DNA of 64,000 nucleotides from Labedella populi. GTDB lineage: Bacteria > Actinomycetota > Actinomycetes > Actinomycetales > Microbacteriaceae. The position numbers and the translations under genes are program-made. Positions 26,767-36,234 of the stretch are shown piece after piece. The notes under the pieces are model-generated. The model searched no databases and was not told where the DNA came from. It saw only the letters and a list, made by a program, of their open reading frames with translations. How positions within the stretch are numbered: position 1 is the first letter of the stretch; each line of letters opens with the position of its first letter. The stretch is taken from the NCBI RefSeq assembly GCF_004078655.1, contig NZ_RZNC01000004.1, positions 124,001-188,000 on the forward strand, in the 5' to 3' direction.

Positions 26767-28413
26767 ATGCACCACGGTCGCACTCCCGACGCGATCCTCA
26801 TCACCGGTGGAAGGGTGTTCCTGGACGGTCATGTTCAGGAGTCACCCGTAGCACTCGTCGACGGAAAGATCGCAGCGATCGGCGGAGACGCCGTCGACGC
26901 TCTCGATCACGCGCCGTCGGAGACGATCGACGCGGCCGGCGGCCTCGTCGTCGCCGGTTTCCAGGACTCGCACATCCATCCGCACCACGCCGGTAACACC
27001 CTCGTCACGTGCGACCTCTCCGCGGAGGACACGGTCGACGGATATCTGGACCGCATCGCCGCCTACGCGGCGGCACATCCCGACCGCGAGTGGATCACCG
27101 GCGGCGGGTGGGGTATGGACCTCTTCCCCGGCGGCATCCCGACGAAGGACCTCCTCGATCGCGTCGTGCCCAACCGTCCCGTCTACCTGCCGAACCGCGA
27201 CGGTCACGGCGCGTGGGTCAACTCCCGAGCCCTCGAACTCGCCGGGGTGACGCGCGACACCATCGACCCGATCTCGGGCCGCATCGAGCGCGACGCGGAC
27301 GGCGACCCGATCGGCTGCCTCCAGGAGGGGGCGATGGAGCTCGTCTCCGCGCACGTCCCGCCGCTCGGAGACGACCTCGTCGACGAGGGCTTCCTCCTCG
27401 CTCAGCAGCAGCTGTTCGCGTGGGGCGTCACGGCATGGCAGGACGCCATGGTCGAATCCGGCGACCGCGGGCTCGACAACCTCGCCTCCTACCGCCGGCT
27501 CGACGCCGACGGCCGGCTCCTCGCCCGTGTCGTGGGAGCGCAGTGGTGGGAGCGCGAGAAGGGCCTCGACCAGATCGAGACGTTCGTCGCGAACCGGGAC
27601 GCGGCCGTCGGCGAGCGCTTCAGCGCCGGCAGCGTCAAGATCATGCAGGACGGCGTGGCCGAGAACTTCACCGCCGCGATGCTCGAGCCCTACCTCGACG
27701 GCTGCGGCTGCTCGACGCAGAACGCGGGCAAGAGCTTCGTCGAACCGGGCATGCTGACGGAGGCGTCCGCCGCCCTCACCGCGGCCAGCCTCCGCGTGCA
27801 CTTCCACACGCTCGGCGACCGAGCGGTGCGCGAGGCGCTCGACGCGATCGAGTCGACACCGGGCATGGTCCGCCCCTTGCTCGCCCACCTCCAGGTCATC
27901 CACCCCGGCGACATCGCGCGCTTCGCTGGGCTCGACGCCGTCGCGAGCATCCAGCCGCTGTGGGCGCGCCACGAGTCCCAGATGGACGAGCTCACGATCC
28001 CGTTCCTCGGCGCGACCCGCTCGGCGTGGCAGTACCCCTTCGCGAGTCTCCGCCGAGCGGGCGCGACGCTGGCCCTCGGCTCCGACTGGCCCGTCAGCAC
28101 CGCGAATCCCCTCGAGATCATCCATACGGCGGTCACGCGCTGCCCTCCCGGTATGAGCGCGAATCCGCTCGGCGGCGAACAGGCCATCTCCCTCTCGGAC
28201 GCCGTCGTCGGCTACACCGAGGGCAGCGCGTACGCGAACGCCGACGAGCACCGGACGGGACGCATCGCCGTCGGCTACGACGCCGACGTCACGATCCTCG
28301 ACCGCGACATCTTCTCCGCCCCGACAGCGGAGATCGCCGACGCCTCCGTGGCGTACACGATCGTCGGCGGACGCGTGGTGTTCGAAGCACCCACAACGGG
28401 CGGAAACGCCTGA
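26767..28413 (+). CDS. Amidohydrolase (YtcJ-like metal-dependent hydrolase)
   Basis: A 548-residue metal-dependent hydrolase of the amidohydrolase superfamily, YtcJ group. The N-terminal beta-sandwich precedes the metal motif FQDSHIHPHHAG (about 72). Later ligands appear in RVHFHTLGDRAV (about 345) and LAHLQVIHPGD, with LGSDWPVSTANPLEI carrying the final Asp (about 440). It hydrolyses amide or ester bonds of an unidentified substrate. ATG 26767 has GGAAAGG upstream. The following ABC-transporter gene begins 14 bp after its stop, so the imported compound or a derivative may be its substrate. Confidence 0.92.
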   Translation: MHHGRTPDAILITGGRVFLDGHVQESPVALVDGKIAAIGGDAVDALDHAPSETIDAAGGLVVAGFQDSHIHPHHAGNTLVTCDLSAEDTVDGYLDRIAAYAAAHPDREWITGGGWGMDLFPGGIPTKDLLDRVVPNRPVYLPNRDGHGAWVNSRALELAGVTRDTIDPISGRIERDADGDPIGCLQEGAMELVSAHVPPLGDDLVDEGFLLAQQQLFAWGVTAWQDAMVESGDRGLDNLASYRRLDADGRLLARVVGAQWWEREKGLDQIETFVANRDAAVGERFSAGSVKIMQDGVAENFTAAMLEPYLDGCGCSTQNAGKSFVEPGMLTEASAALTAASLRVHFHTLGDRAVREALDAIESTPGMVRPLLAHLQVIHPGDIARFAGLDAVASIQPLWARHESQMDELTIPFLGATRSAWQYPFASLRRAGATLALGSDWPVSTANPLEIIHTAVTRCPPGMSANPLGGEQAISLSDAVVGYTEGSAYANADEHRTGRIAVGYDADVTILDRDIFSAPTAEIADASVAYTIVGGRVVFEAPTTGGNA

Positions 28414-28426
28414 TGGAAGGACGACG

Positions 28427-29548
28427 ATGACGACACACCTGGTCGACGAGGCCCGAGCCGGAGAGGTGACGCTCCGCGGAGTCTCCCGCGTCTACGGGAA
28501 GAACTACGCGGTGCGCGACCTCGATCTCCACGTCGAGGCGGGCGAGTTCATCTCCCTGCTCGGTCCGAGCGGGTGCGGGAAGACCACGACGCTGCGCATG
28601 ATCGGCGGCTTCGAATACCCCGACTCGGGATCCATCTCGATCGCGGCGAAGCCCGTCGAAGCATTGCCGCCCTACAAGCGCCCGGTCAACACGGTCTTCC
28701 AGGCCTATGCCCTGTTCCCGCACCTCTCCGTCGCCCAGAACGTCGCCTACGGGCTCCGGTACCAGAAGACGCCGAAGAACGAGGTCCGCGAGCGCGTCTC
28801 CGAGGCCCTCCAGATGGTGCGGATGGACTCCTTCGCCGAGCGGATGCCGGCGCAGCTCTCGGGTGGCCAGCAGCAGCGAATCGCGCTCGCCCGCGCTCTC
28901 GTGAACCGCCCAGCGGTGCTCCTCCTCGACGAGCCCATGTCGGCGCTCGACCGCAAGCTCCGCGAGGAGATGCAGATCGAGCTGAAGCTCCTCCAGCAGC
29001 AGCTCGGCACGACGTTCGTCTTCGTGACGCACGACCAGGAGGAAGCGATGACGATGAGTGACCGCATCGCCGTCATGAATTCCGGTCGCCTCGAGCAGAT
29101 CGGCCCACCCGACGCGGTGTACGACGCTCCGTCGAGCGCGTACGTCGCCGGCTTCATCGGCCAACAGAACTTCTTCACGGGAGCGCTCGCGGGCGGGCCG
29201 GGAGCCTGGAGCGTCACGATTCCCGGCGGCACCGTTGTGTCGACCCGAGAACCCGCCGGCTCCCCCGTAGTGGGCGCCGCGACGGAGGTCGCCGTCCGAC
29301 CCGAGCACGTGACGATCTCCGCCATTCCCCTGGGCGGACCGAACGAGATCCGCTCGACGCTCATGAGCGTCAGCCAACTGGGCTCCGCCCTCCAGATCGT
29401 CACCATCACACCGGATGGGCTCAAGATCATGGCCCGGACGCCGCGCGGAGTCGACCTTCCGTCGACTCCCGGAGTCGACGTCTACTGCTCTTGGCCGGCC
29501 GACGCCGTCCACATCTTCCCCACCACCCCTGCAACCGAAAGCGAGTGA
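28427..29548 (+). CDS. ABC transporter ATP-binding protein, spermidine/putrescine type (PotA-like)
   Basis: A 373-residue ATPase. The nucleotide-binding domain has Walker A GPSGCGKTT (about 47), signature LSGGQQQRIALARAL (about 145), Walker B LLLDEPMSALD and the H-loop in VFVTHDQEEAMTMSD. A C-terminal TOBE domain (about 290-365) fits the PotA/CysA branch of polyamine, ion or sugar importers. ATG 28427 follows GGAAGGACG. It is the first ABC gene in the amidohydrolase operon; potD, potB and potC homologues follow directly. Confidence 0.93.
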   Translation: MTTHLVDEARAGEVTLRGVSRVYGKNYAVRDLDLHVEAGEFISLLGPSGCGKTTTLRMIGGFEYPDSGSISIAAKPVEALPPYKRPVNTVFQAYALFPHLSVAQNVAYGLRYQKTPKNEVRERVSEALQMVRMDSFAERMPAQLSGGQQQRIALARALVNRPAVLLLDEPMSALDRKLREEMQIELKLLQQQLGTTFVFVTHDQEEAMTMSDRIAVMNSGRLEQIGPPDAVYDAPSSAYVAGFIGQQNFFTGALAGGPGAWSVTIPGGTVVSTREPAGSPVVGAATEVAVRPEHVTISAIPLGGPNEIRSTLMSVSQLGSALQIVTITPDGLKIMARTPRGVDLPSTPGVDVYCSWPADAVHIFPTTPATESE

Positions 29549-29550
29549 CC

Positions 29551-30705
29551 ATGTCCGACAAGCCCGTACGTGTCCTCCTGCCCGAATCGATGGCGAGCGC
29601 CTTTTCGAAGGGCCTGTCGCGCCGTGCCCTCCTCGGCGGAGCCCTCGGTCTCGGCGTCACCGCGACGCTCGCGGCCTGCTCGACCGGCGGCGGCGGAGGC
29701 GGCGGCTCCGCGAGCGGCCTCAACATCTACACGTGGGGCGAGTACGACGACCCCGCGGTCCTCAAGGACTTCACCTCCGAGTTCGGGCCCTCGATCACGA
29801 TCGACAGCTATGGCTCGAACCAGGAGATGATCTCCAAGCTCGTCACCGCGAGCGGCACGAGCGGCTACGACCTCTGCGTCCCGACCCACCAGTACATCCC
29901 CCAGATGGCCGCGTCGGACCTCCTCGAGGAACTCGACCACTCGAAGCTGCCGAACATGAAGAACCTCGACCCGGCATACATCGACCAGGACTTCGACCCG
30001 GGCAACGTCTACTCGGTTCCGAAGGACTGGGGCTCCACCGGCTACGTCTACGACACGACGGTGATCACGCGAGAACTCTCGACGTGGGCGGACTTCTGGG
30101 ACGCCGCGCAGAACGAGGCGAGCGGCAAGCTCTCCCTCCTCGAGGATCCGGGCGAGATCGCGTACTCCTATTTCCTCGCGAACGGGATCGATCCCAACAC
30201 GACGGACGAAGGCCACCTCGAGGACTACCGCGTCTTCATCACGGAGACGATCGCTCCGCACGTGCAGGCGTTCGAGTCGTACCCGAGCGGCACGATCGCC
30301 CAGAACGGCCGCGTGCTCGCTCACGCGTGGAACGGCGACGCCCGCCAGGGCATCCTCAACAACGAGGACCCGGCCCGCTACAGGTACGTCACGCCGACCG
30401 AGGGCGGCAACCTCTGGCAGGACAACTGGGCCATCGTGAAGGGCGCGCCGAACGCCGACGCCGCCCACGAGTTCATCAACTACGTCCTCGACCCCGAGGT
30501 GTCCTTGCAGGAGCTCATCTACATCGGCTACCACACGGCCGTCCAGGGCATCGAGGAGGCGGCGACGGAGGCGGGCGTCGAGCTGCCCGAACTCATCTTC
30601 TTCACGCCGGAGCAGGTCGACAAGCTCGTGTTCGCCAAGCTCACCGACGCCGAGCAGACGATCGTCTCCATCTACGACGAGCTGACGGCGGCGGCGGGAC
30701 AGTGA
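29551..30705 (+). CDS. ABC transporter substrate-binding lipoprotein (PotD-like)
   Basis: A 384-residue extracellular binding protein anchored as a lipoprotein. The signal has a twin-arginine-like SRRALLGGALGLGV and lipobox LAAC (Cys about 48), then a Gly/Ser linker. The mature part opens LNIYTWGEYDDPAVL, the typical start of polyamine-binding PotD proteins, and contains SVPKDWGSTGYVYDT. A polyamine or related amine is the likely ligand. ATG 29551 begins two bases after the ATPase stop. Its own stop overlaps the permease GTG. Confidence 0.92.
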   Translation: MSDKPVRVLLPESMASAFSKGLSRRALLGGALGLGVTATLAACSTGGGGGGGSASGLNIYTWGEYDDPAVLKDFTSEFGPSITIDSYGSNQEMISKLVTASGTSGYDLCVPTHQYIPQMAASDLLEELDHSKLPNMKNLDPAYIDQDFDPGNVYSVPKDWGSTGYVYDTTVITRELSTWADFWDAAQNEASGKLSLLEDPGEIAYSYFLANGIDPNTTDEGHLEDYRVFITETIAPHVQAFESYPSGTIAQNGRVLAHAWNGDARQGILNNEDPARYRYVTPTEGGNLWQDNWAIVKGAPNADAAHEFINYVLDPEVSLQELIYIGYHTAVQGIEEAATEAGVELPELIFFTPEQVDKLVFAKLTDAEQTIVSIYDELTAAAGQ

Positions 30706-31640
30706 CGGCGGTCGCCGCACCGCCGCAACGGGCACGGCGGCGGTTCACGGGTTCGGTGGGGCTGCTCGCCCTGCCGATCGCGGCGTGGCTCGTCTTCTTC
30801 TTCATCGTGCCGTTCGGGCTCATCCTCTGGTACAGCTTCGGGGAGAAGCCGAGCCTCTACGTCACCCACTCGAACGACGTGCTGTCGCTCGCCCGGTATG
30901 TCGAGGCCCTCGACCCCGCGTTCCTCACAACGTTCTGGCGGACGACGCAGATCGCGATCGTCGGCACCGCACTGTGCCTGCTCATCGGCTTCCCGATCGC
31001 CTATTGGATGGCCGTGAAGCTCTCACCACGAGCCCGCGGGATCGTGCTCGCCCTCGTGCTCGTGCCGTACTGGACGAACTTCCTCGTGCGCACGATCGGG
31101 TGGCAGATCACATTGAGCCCCGAGGGTTTCCTCTCGGACTTCCTCAACGCGGTCGGCGTGCTGAACGGTCCGCTCCAGGTCCTCTACACGCAGCAGGCGG
31201 TGCAACTCGGAGTCGTCTACAACTACCTGCCGCTCATGATCCTGCCGCTCTACGTCGCGCTCGAGCGCATGGACCACCGTCTGCTCGAGGCGAGCCGCGA
31301 CCTCGGTGGGAACTGGTGGTCGAGCTTCTGGCGCGTCACGATCCCGTTGGCCCTCCCGGGCATCATGTCGGGACTGCTCCTCGTCTTCGTGCCGCTCATG
31401 GGCGACTACATCACGCCGAGCGTGCTCGGCGGCGCCTCCGGCAGCATGGTCGGCCAGATGGTCGCCGGGCAGTTCCAACGTGCGCAGAACTGGGCGCTCG
31501 GCTCGGCGATGGCGATCTGCCTCATGCTCGCGATCCTGCTCGTCGTCATCCTGTTCGGCGTGCTGTTCAAACTCATCGGCGTCGCGCTCGCGCGATTCCG
31601 GCATCTCGGCGACCTGAACAGGACGGGGGCGATCTCATGA
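30702..31640 (+). CDS. ABC transporter permease, PotB-like
   Basis: A membrane permease of about 312 residues with six hydrophobic segments. The ATPase-contact (EAA) loop is EASRDLGGNWWSSFWRVTIP (about 200). The GTG start at 30702 overlaps the binding-protein stop (GTGA). The long loop WQITLSPEGFLSDFLNAVG matches PotB-type permeases. The stop overlaps the next permease start (ATGA), so the four subunits are tightly coupled. Confidence 0.9.
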   Translation: MTAVAAPPQRARRRFTGSVGLLALPIAAWLVFFFIVPFGLILWYSFGEKPSLYVTHSNDVLSLARYVEALDPAFLTTFWRTTQIAIVGTALCLLIGFPIAYWMAVKLSPRARGIVLALVLVPYWTNFLVRTIGWQITLSPEGFLSDFLNAVGVLNGPLQVLYTQQAVQLGVVYNYLPLMILPLYVALERMDHRLLEASRDLGGNWWSSFWRVTIPLALPGIMSGLLLVFVPLMGDYITPSVLGGASGSMVGQMVAGQFQRAQNWALGSAMAICLMLAILLVVILFGVLFKLIGVALARFRHLGDLNRTGAIS

Positions 31641-32554
31641 CCGCGACGGTGGAGCGACCGACCGAGCCTGTGACGGAATCGAGCGACGCGCCCGTGGCAC
31701 GGCGGCATCGGACCCCCCTCGGCGACGTGGTCCTCGGCATCTGGGGAGTCGCGGGGCTGCTGTTCCTCTTCTTCCCCGTACTCGTGATCGTCGCGTACTC
31801 GTTCAACACCGGCAGGCAGCTCCAGTCGTGGCAAGGCTTCGGCCTCGACTCCTACGTGAACGCCTTCAACAACCCCACGATCGTCGCGACGATCCAGGTC
31901 TCGTTGGTCGCCGCGGCCGGATCGGCCGTGGTGTCGACGGTCCTCGGTTCCTTCGCGGGCGTCGCGCTCGCGCGGCGCGGCGGTCGGTGGGCCGTGTGGC
32001 TCGTCGCCCTTCTGGGCCTCGCGATGGTGACTCCCGAGATCGTCAACGCCGTCTCGCTGCTGCCCTGGTTCGTGACGCTCGGCGCCGACTGGGGGCTGTC
32101 CATTTTCAACCTCGGACAGGTGAGGCTCGTGATCGCGCACTCGCTCTTCGCATGTGCGGTCGTCACGTTCATCGTGCGGGCGCGGATGTCGGGACTCAAC
32201 GAGTCGCTCGAGGAGGCGGCAGCGGATCTCGGGGCTCCCCCGATCCAGCGGTTCTGGACGATCACCTTCCCGCTCATGCGGCCGGCGGTGATCTCGGGGG
32301 CGCTGCTGTCGTTCACGCTGAGCCTCGACAACACGGTGCTGTCGAGCTTCGTGTCGGTGGCCGGATCCACGCCGTGGCCCGTCTACGTCTTCGCGTCCCT
32401 GCGGTCGACGCTCCGACCGGAGATCGCCGCGATGTCGACCGTCATGCTGCTGCTGACCCTCGCGGTCCTCGCGCTCGTGGCGATCGTCCTCGGCCGGGCG
32501 AGCAGGAGGACGGGCGATGGCAGCGGCCTCGCCCAGACCCTCGCGGGCGGCTGA
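31637..32554 (+). CDS. ABC transporter permease, PotC-like
   Basis: A 305-residue second permease with six hydrophobic segments and the EAA loop EEAAADLGAPPIQRFWTITF (about 200). The SFTLSLDNTVLSSFVS stretch is typical of PotC. A polar N-terminal tail of about 30 residues precedes the first helix. It completes a PotABCD-type importer. The second long palindrome follows 24 bp after the stop. Confidence 0.9.
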   Translation: MTATVERPTEPVTESSDAPVARRHRTPLGDVVLGIWGVAGLLFLFFPVLVIVAYSFNTGRQLQSWQGFGLDSYVNAFNNPTIVATIQVSLVAAAGSAVVSTVLGSFAGVALARRGGRWAVWLVALLGLAMVTPEIVNAVSLLPWFVTLGADWGLSIFNLGQVRLVIAHSLFACAVVTFIVRARMSGLNESLEEAAADLGAPPIQRFWTITFPLMRPAVISGALLSFTLSLDNTVLSSFVSVAGSTPWPVYVFASLRSTLRPEIAAMSTVMLLLTLAVLALVAIVLGRASRRTGDGSGLAQTLAGG

Positions 32555-32578
32555 CCCCCTCCCCCCTCCCCCTCTCTC

Positions 32579-32638
32579 CCCCCCTGAACACTTCCTATGT
32601 GCTCGAATTTTCGTGCACATAACAAGTGTTCAGGGGGG
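32579..32638. repeat. 60-bp palindrome, copy 2 (terminator-like)
   Basis: The arms 32579-32607 and 32610-32638 pair over 29 positions with three mismatches around a 2-nt loop. The core TGAACACTTCCTATGTGCTC resembles copy 1 at 26136. Outer CT/GA-rich flanks extend the pairing. It lies between the convergent permease and FAD-oxidoreductase genes. Confidence 0.88.
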
Positions 32639-32653
32639 AGAGAGGGGGGTGGG

Positions 32654-34075
32654 TCAGGAGTCGAAGCCGAGGCCCAAGGCGTCGAGGGTCTTGAGGAGGA
32701 GGTTGCGGCGACCGCCGTTGTGGTCGGCGCGATCGAGCGACCAGCGCGTGGCGTTGACGCCGATCGTCGCCGCGGGCTCCGGAGGGAACGGGAGCGGGCG
32801 CCGCCGCACCATCTCGAGCCGTGTGCGCTCCGTCTCCTCGCCGGAGAGGAGGTCGAGCATGACATCGGCGGCGAAACGCGTCGCCCCCACCCCGAGGCCC
32901 GTGAAGCCCGCGGCACAGGCGACGCGGCCGCCGAGCGCCGCCCCGAAGAACGCCGAGAACTGCGTACTCGTGTCGATGACCCCGGCCCACGAGTGCGTGA
33001 ACCGAATGCCTTCGAGTTGCGGGAACGTCGTCAGGAAGTGCGAGGCGAGGCGCTCGAACGATTCGGGTCGCTTCTCGTACTCGGGGCGGATCCGGCCGCC
33101 GGCATGGTAGACGGCGTCGTATCCACCCCAGAGGATGCGGTCGTCGGCCGACTGCCGGTAGTAGTGGAACTGGTTCGCGAGGTCGCCGATCCCCTGCCGC
33201 CCGTTCCAGCCGATCTCGGCCTTCTGTTCCGGAGTCAGCGGCTCCGTCATGAGTACGTAGTCGTAAACCGGCACGGTCATGAGCCGATTGCGGACGAGCA
33301 GTGAGGGGAAGGCGTTGGTGCCGAGTGCGACCTGTTGAGCACGGATGGTGCCACCGGCCGTCCGCACCTCGACGCCGTCGCGCGCCCGTTCGAGTCCGCG
33401 GACCATGGTGTGCTCGTGGATGGTGCCGCCGAGTTCCACCACCACCCGCGCGAGTTCGGCCGCGAGCTTCGCCGGATTGACGAGCGCCGAGTCGCGCGGC
33501 GGAACGAGCAGTCCCGCGAGATACGTCGGCGAGTTCACGAGTCCGCGCACCGCGTCCTCCCCGAGGAAACGGGCTCCGTTCTCGCCGTCGGACGCCGCGA
33601 GCCAGTCGACCTGGTGCGGCTCCACCGCGACGGAGAGGTAACCGGTGCGCTCGAAGTCGCAATCGAGCCCGTAACGCGCGACCGTCTCCTCGATCCCGTC
33701 GAGGTTCTCGATCCCGAGACGCTCGAGCTCGTCGAGTTCGTCCGGCCAACGACGCTCCCCGTTCTCCCGCCCGTGGGTGAGGCTCGCCTCGCAGAAGCCC
33801 CCGTTGCGGCCGGAGGCCGCCCAACCCACGGTCTTCGCCTCGACGACGGTCACACGGAGCGACGGCTCGCGCTCGAGGGCGCGGACCGCGGTCCAGAGCC
33901 CTGTGTAGCCCCCACCGACGACCACGAGATCGGCGGTCGTGTCTCCGACGAGCGCCGGGTGCTCGACGCGATCACCGAGGTCGTCGAGCCAGAAGACGGA
34001 GTGCCGACTGTGGGCGAGCGCGTGCTCGACGGCGGAGCGGCGTGGAGGCCGCCTCTCGAAGACGGTGTTTCCCAT
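32654..34075 (-). CDS. FAD-dependent oxidoreductase (DAO/PuuB-like), first of two
   Basis: A 473-residue flavoprotein of the D-amino-acid-oxidase-like family. The Rossmann dinucleotide motif is LVVVGGGYTGLWTAVRAL (about 50), followed by VGWAASGRNGGFCEASL. The C-terminal FAD contact is AAGFTGLGVGATRFAADV. Relatives include gamma-glutamylputrescine oxidases and other amine oxidases. With the Pot-type importer and class III aminotransferase nearby, an amine substrate is likely but unproven. ATG 34075 has GGAAGGG upstream. Divergent from the Lrp regulator. Confidence 0.88.
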   Translation of the reverse strand: MGNTVFERRPPRRSAVEHALAHSRHSVFWLDDLGDRVEHPALVGDTTADLVVVGGGYTGLWTAVRALEREPSLRVTVVEAKTVGWAASGRNGGFCEASLTHGRENGERRWPDELDELERLGIENLDGIEETVARYGLDCDFERTGYLSVAVEPHQVDWLAASDGENGARFLGEDAVRGLVNSPTYLAGLLVPPRDSALVNPAKLAAELARVVVELGGTIHEHTMVRGLERARDGVEVRTAGGTIRAQQVALGTNAFPSLLVRNRLMTVPVYDYVLMTEPLTPEQKAEIGWNGRQGIGDLANQFHYYRQSADDRILWGGYDAVYHAGGRIRPEYEKRPESFERLASHFLTTFPQLEGIRFTHSWAGVIDTSTQFSAFFGAALGGRVACAAGFTGLGVGATRFAADVMLDLLSGEETERTRLEMVRRRPLPFPPEPAATIGVNATRWSLDRADHNGGRRNLLLKTLDALGLGFDS

Positions 34076-34256
34076 GGCTGTGCACCCTTCCCTTCCTCGC
34101 CCGTAGCGGGCTTCCCGACGTCGTCCCCACCCGCCCGCACCGGACCGGGTCGGGTCGGCGCGCCGCACGCAGGGAATGGGGGGGTCGGTCGCGCGGTCGC
34201 GTACCGTCGACTCTAACGATTTCCGCTGTTCGGCGCGATGATTCCTACGGATCCGC

Positions 34257-34285
34257 TTGCCGGTGTCCTTCACAACTGACAATAT
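34257..34285 (+). promoter_or_regulatory. Promoter of the lrp-aminotransferase unit
   Basis: TTGCCG (34257-34262) and CAATAT (34280-34285) are 17 bp apart. The -10 box ends 6 nt before the lrp ATG at 34292 and no Shine-Dalgarno is present, suggesting a leaderless transcript. Confidence 0.55.
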
Positions 34286-34291
34286 GGCGAC

Positions 34292-34759
34292 ATGAGTGCG
34301 CGAGATGGCCGGACGTCCCTTGACGACACGTCGAAGGCCATCATCGAGCAATTGCAGGACGACGGCCGGCGCTCCTACGCCGAGATCGGCAAGGCGGTCG
34401 GACTCTCCGAGGCCGCCGTTCGGCAACGGGTCCAGAAGCTCGTCGACGGCGGGGTCGTGCAGATCGTCGCCGTCACGGACCCGCTGCAGCTCGGCTTCCT
34501 CCGACAGGCGATGATCGGTATCCGCATCTCCGGGGACACCCGGGTGATCGCCGACGCCGTCGCCGACATCCCCGAGGTCGACTACGTCGTCCTCACCGCC
34601 GGGAGCTTCGACCTCCTCGTCGAGATCGTGTGCGAAGACGACGAGAAGCTCCTCGACCTGCTGAACGAGAAGATCCGCAGTCTGGACGGCGTGCTCTCCA
34701 CCGAGACGTTCGTCTACCTCAAACTCCGCAAACAGCTCTACAACTGGGGGACCCGATGA
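34292..34759 (+). CDS. Lrp/AsnC-family transcriptional regulator
   Basis: A 155-residue feast-famine regulator. The N-terminal helix-turn-helix contains RRSYAEIGKAVGLSEAAVRQ. The C-terminal RAM ligand-binding domain has YVVLTAGSFDLLVEIVCED. It is coupled by an ATGA overlap to the aminotransferase gene and divergent from the first FAD oxidoreductase gene, so it probably controls both in response to an amino acid or amine. Confidence 0.94.
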   Translation: MSARDGRTSLDDTSKAIIEQLQDDGRRSYAEIGKAVGLSEAAVRQRVQKLVDGGVVQIVAVTDPLQLGFLRQAMIGIRISGDTRVIADAVADIPEVDYVVLTAGSFDLLVEIVCEDDEKLLDLLNEKIRSLDGVLSTETFVYLKLRKQLYNWGTR

Positions 34760-36180
34760 CACTGTTCCATTCCGACACCCGCGCCAGCTCGACGGGAGCC
34801 CTCGTGACGTACGACACCGACGCCCTCAACGCGAAGGCCACGGATCACTTGTGGATGCACTTCGCGCGGCAATCGTCTCTCGCGAAGGGGACCGTCCCGA
34901 TCATCGTCAAGGGCGAGGGACACCACATCTGGGACAGCAACGGCAAGCAGTACTTCGACGCACTGTCGGGGCTGTTCGTCGTCGCCGCCGGGCACGGCCG
35001 ACGTGAGTTGGCGGAGGCGGCCGCGAAGCAGGCCGAGACCCTCGCGTTCTTCCCCATCTGGGGCTACACGCACCCCGGGGCCATCGAGCTCGCCGATCGC
35101 CTCGCCGACTACGCGCCGGGCGACCTCAACAAGGTGTTCTTCGCGACGGGCGGCGGCGAGGCCGTCGAATCGGCGTTCAAGCTCGCGAAGCACTACTGGA
35201 AGCTCCAGGGCAAGCCGATGAAGACGAAGGTCATCTCGCGCGCCGTCGCCTATCACGGGACCCCTCAGGGCGCCCTCGCGATCACGGGCATCCCCGCGAT
35301 GAAGGCGATGTACGAGCCCGTGACCCCCGGAGGTTTCCGCGTCCCGAACACGAACTACTACCGGGCCGACGAGATGGGCTTCCAGGGCACCGAAGAGGAG
35401 TTCGGCCTCTGGGCCGCCAACCGCATCGAGGAGATGATCGAGTTCGAGGGCGCCGACACCGTCGCCGCCGTCTTCCTCGAACCCGTCCAGAACTCGGGCG
35501 GTTGCTTCCCGCCGCCGAAGGGCTACTTCCAGCGCGTCCGGGAGATCTGCGACAAGCACGACGTCCTGCTCGTGAGCGACGAGGTGATCTGCGCCTTCGG
35601 CCGGATCGGCCACATGTTCGCGTGTGACGCCTACGGCTACGTCCCCGACATGATCACGTGCGCGAAGGCCCTCACGAGCGGCTACTCGCCGCTCGGCGCG
35701 ACGATCGTGAGCGACCGGATCTATGAGCCGTTCGCACACGGCCAGACCTCGTTCGCGCACGGCTACACCTTCGGCGGCCACCCGGTCTCGACGGCGGTCG
35801 CGATGGCGAACCTCGACATCTTCGAACGCGAGGGCCTCAACCAGAACGTGCTCGACAACTCGGCGTACTTCCGCTCATCACTCGAGAAGCTCCTCGACAT
35901 CCCGATCGTGGGCGATGTCCGCGGTGACGGCTACTTCTTCGGGATCGAGCTCGTGAAGGACAAGACGACGAAGGAGACGTTCGACGCCGACGAGTCGGAG
36001 CGCCTCCTCCGCGGTTTCCTCTCGCGCGCGCTCTTCGACGCCGGTCTCTACTGCCGCGCGGACGACCGCGGCGACCCCGTGATCCAGCTCGCTCCGCCGC
36101 TCACGACGGGGCCGCGGGAGTTCGACGAGATCGAGCAGATCCTCCGGAACGTCCTGACCGAGGCGTCGAACCTGCTCTAG
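34756..36180 (+). CDS. Class III aminotransferase (putrescine/beta-alanine-pyruvate type)
   Basis: A 474-residue PLP enzyme of the omega-aminotransferase group. It shows LFVVAAGHGRRELAEAA, the FFATGGGEAVESAFKLAKHY cofactor region, the catalytic-site Asp in LLVSDEVICAFGRIG (about 278) and the Schiff-base lysine in CAKALTSGYSPLGA (about 305). SpuC-like relatives move an amino group from putrescine, beta-alanine or similar amines to pyruvate. The ATGA overlap with lrp and the nearby PotABCD system support amine catabolism; the exact donor is unknown. Confidence 0.93.
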   Translation: MTLFHSDTRASSTGALVTYDTDALNAKATDHLWMHFARQSSLAKGTVPIIVKGEGHHIWDSNGKQYFDALSGLFVVAAGHGRRELAEAAAKQAETLAFFPIWGYTHPGAIELADRLADYAPGDLNKVFFATGGGEAVESAFKLAKHYWKLQGKPMKTKVISRAVAYHGTPQGALAITGIPAMKAMYEPVTPGGFRVPNTNYYRADEMGFQGTEEEFGLWAANRIEEMIEFEGADTVAAVFLEPVQNSGGCFPPPKGYFQRVREICDKHDVLLVSDEVICAFGRIGHMFACDAYGYVPDMITCAKALTSGYSPLGATIVSDRIYEPFAHGQTSFAHGYTFGGHPVSTAVAMANLDIFEREGLNQNVLDNSAYFRSSLEKLLDIPIVGDVRGDGYFFGIELVKDKTTKETFDADESERLLRGFLSRALFDAGLYCRADDRGDPVIQLAPPLTTGPREFDEIEQILRNVLTEASNLL

Positions 36181-36234
36181 AAGTTCGGGTGGGACTCCAC
36201 CCGTCCCGTCGGCCTCCGCTCCTCTCCCCCGGTT

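Noticed and set aside
29415-30701. Forward frame continuous into the PotB-like gene as one long protein
   Set aside because: It is an Arg-rich shadow of the potD-like gene. The permease begins at GTG 30702 with coupled overlap.
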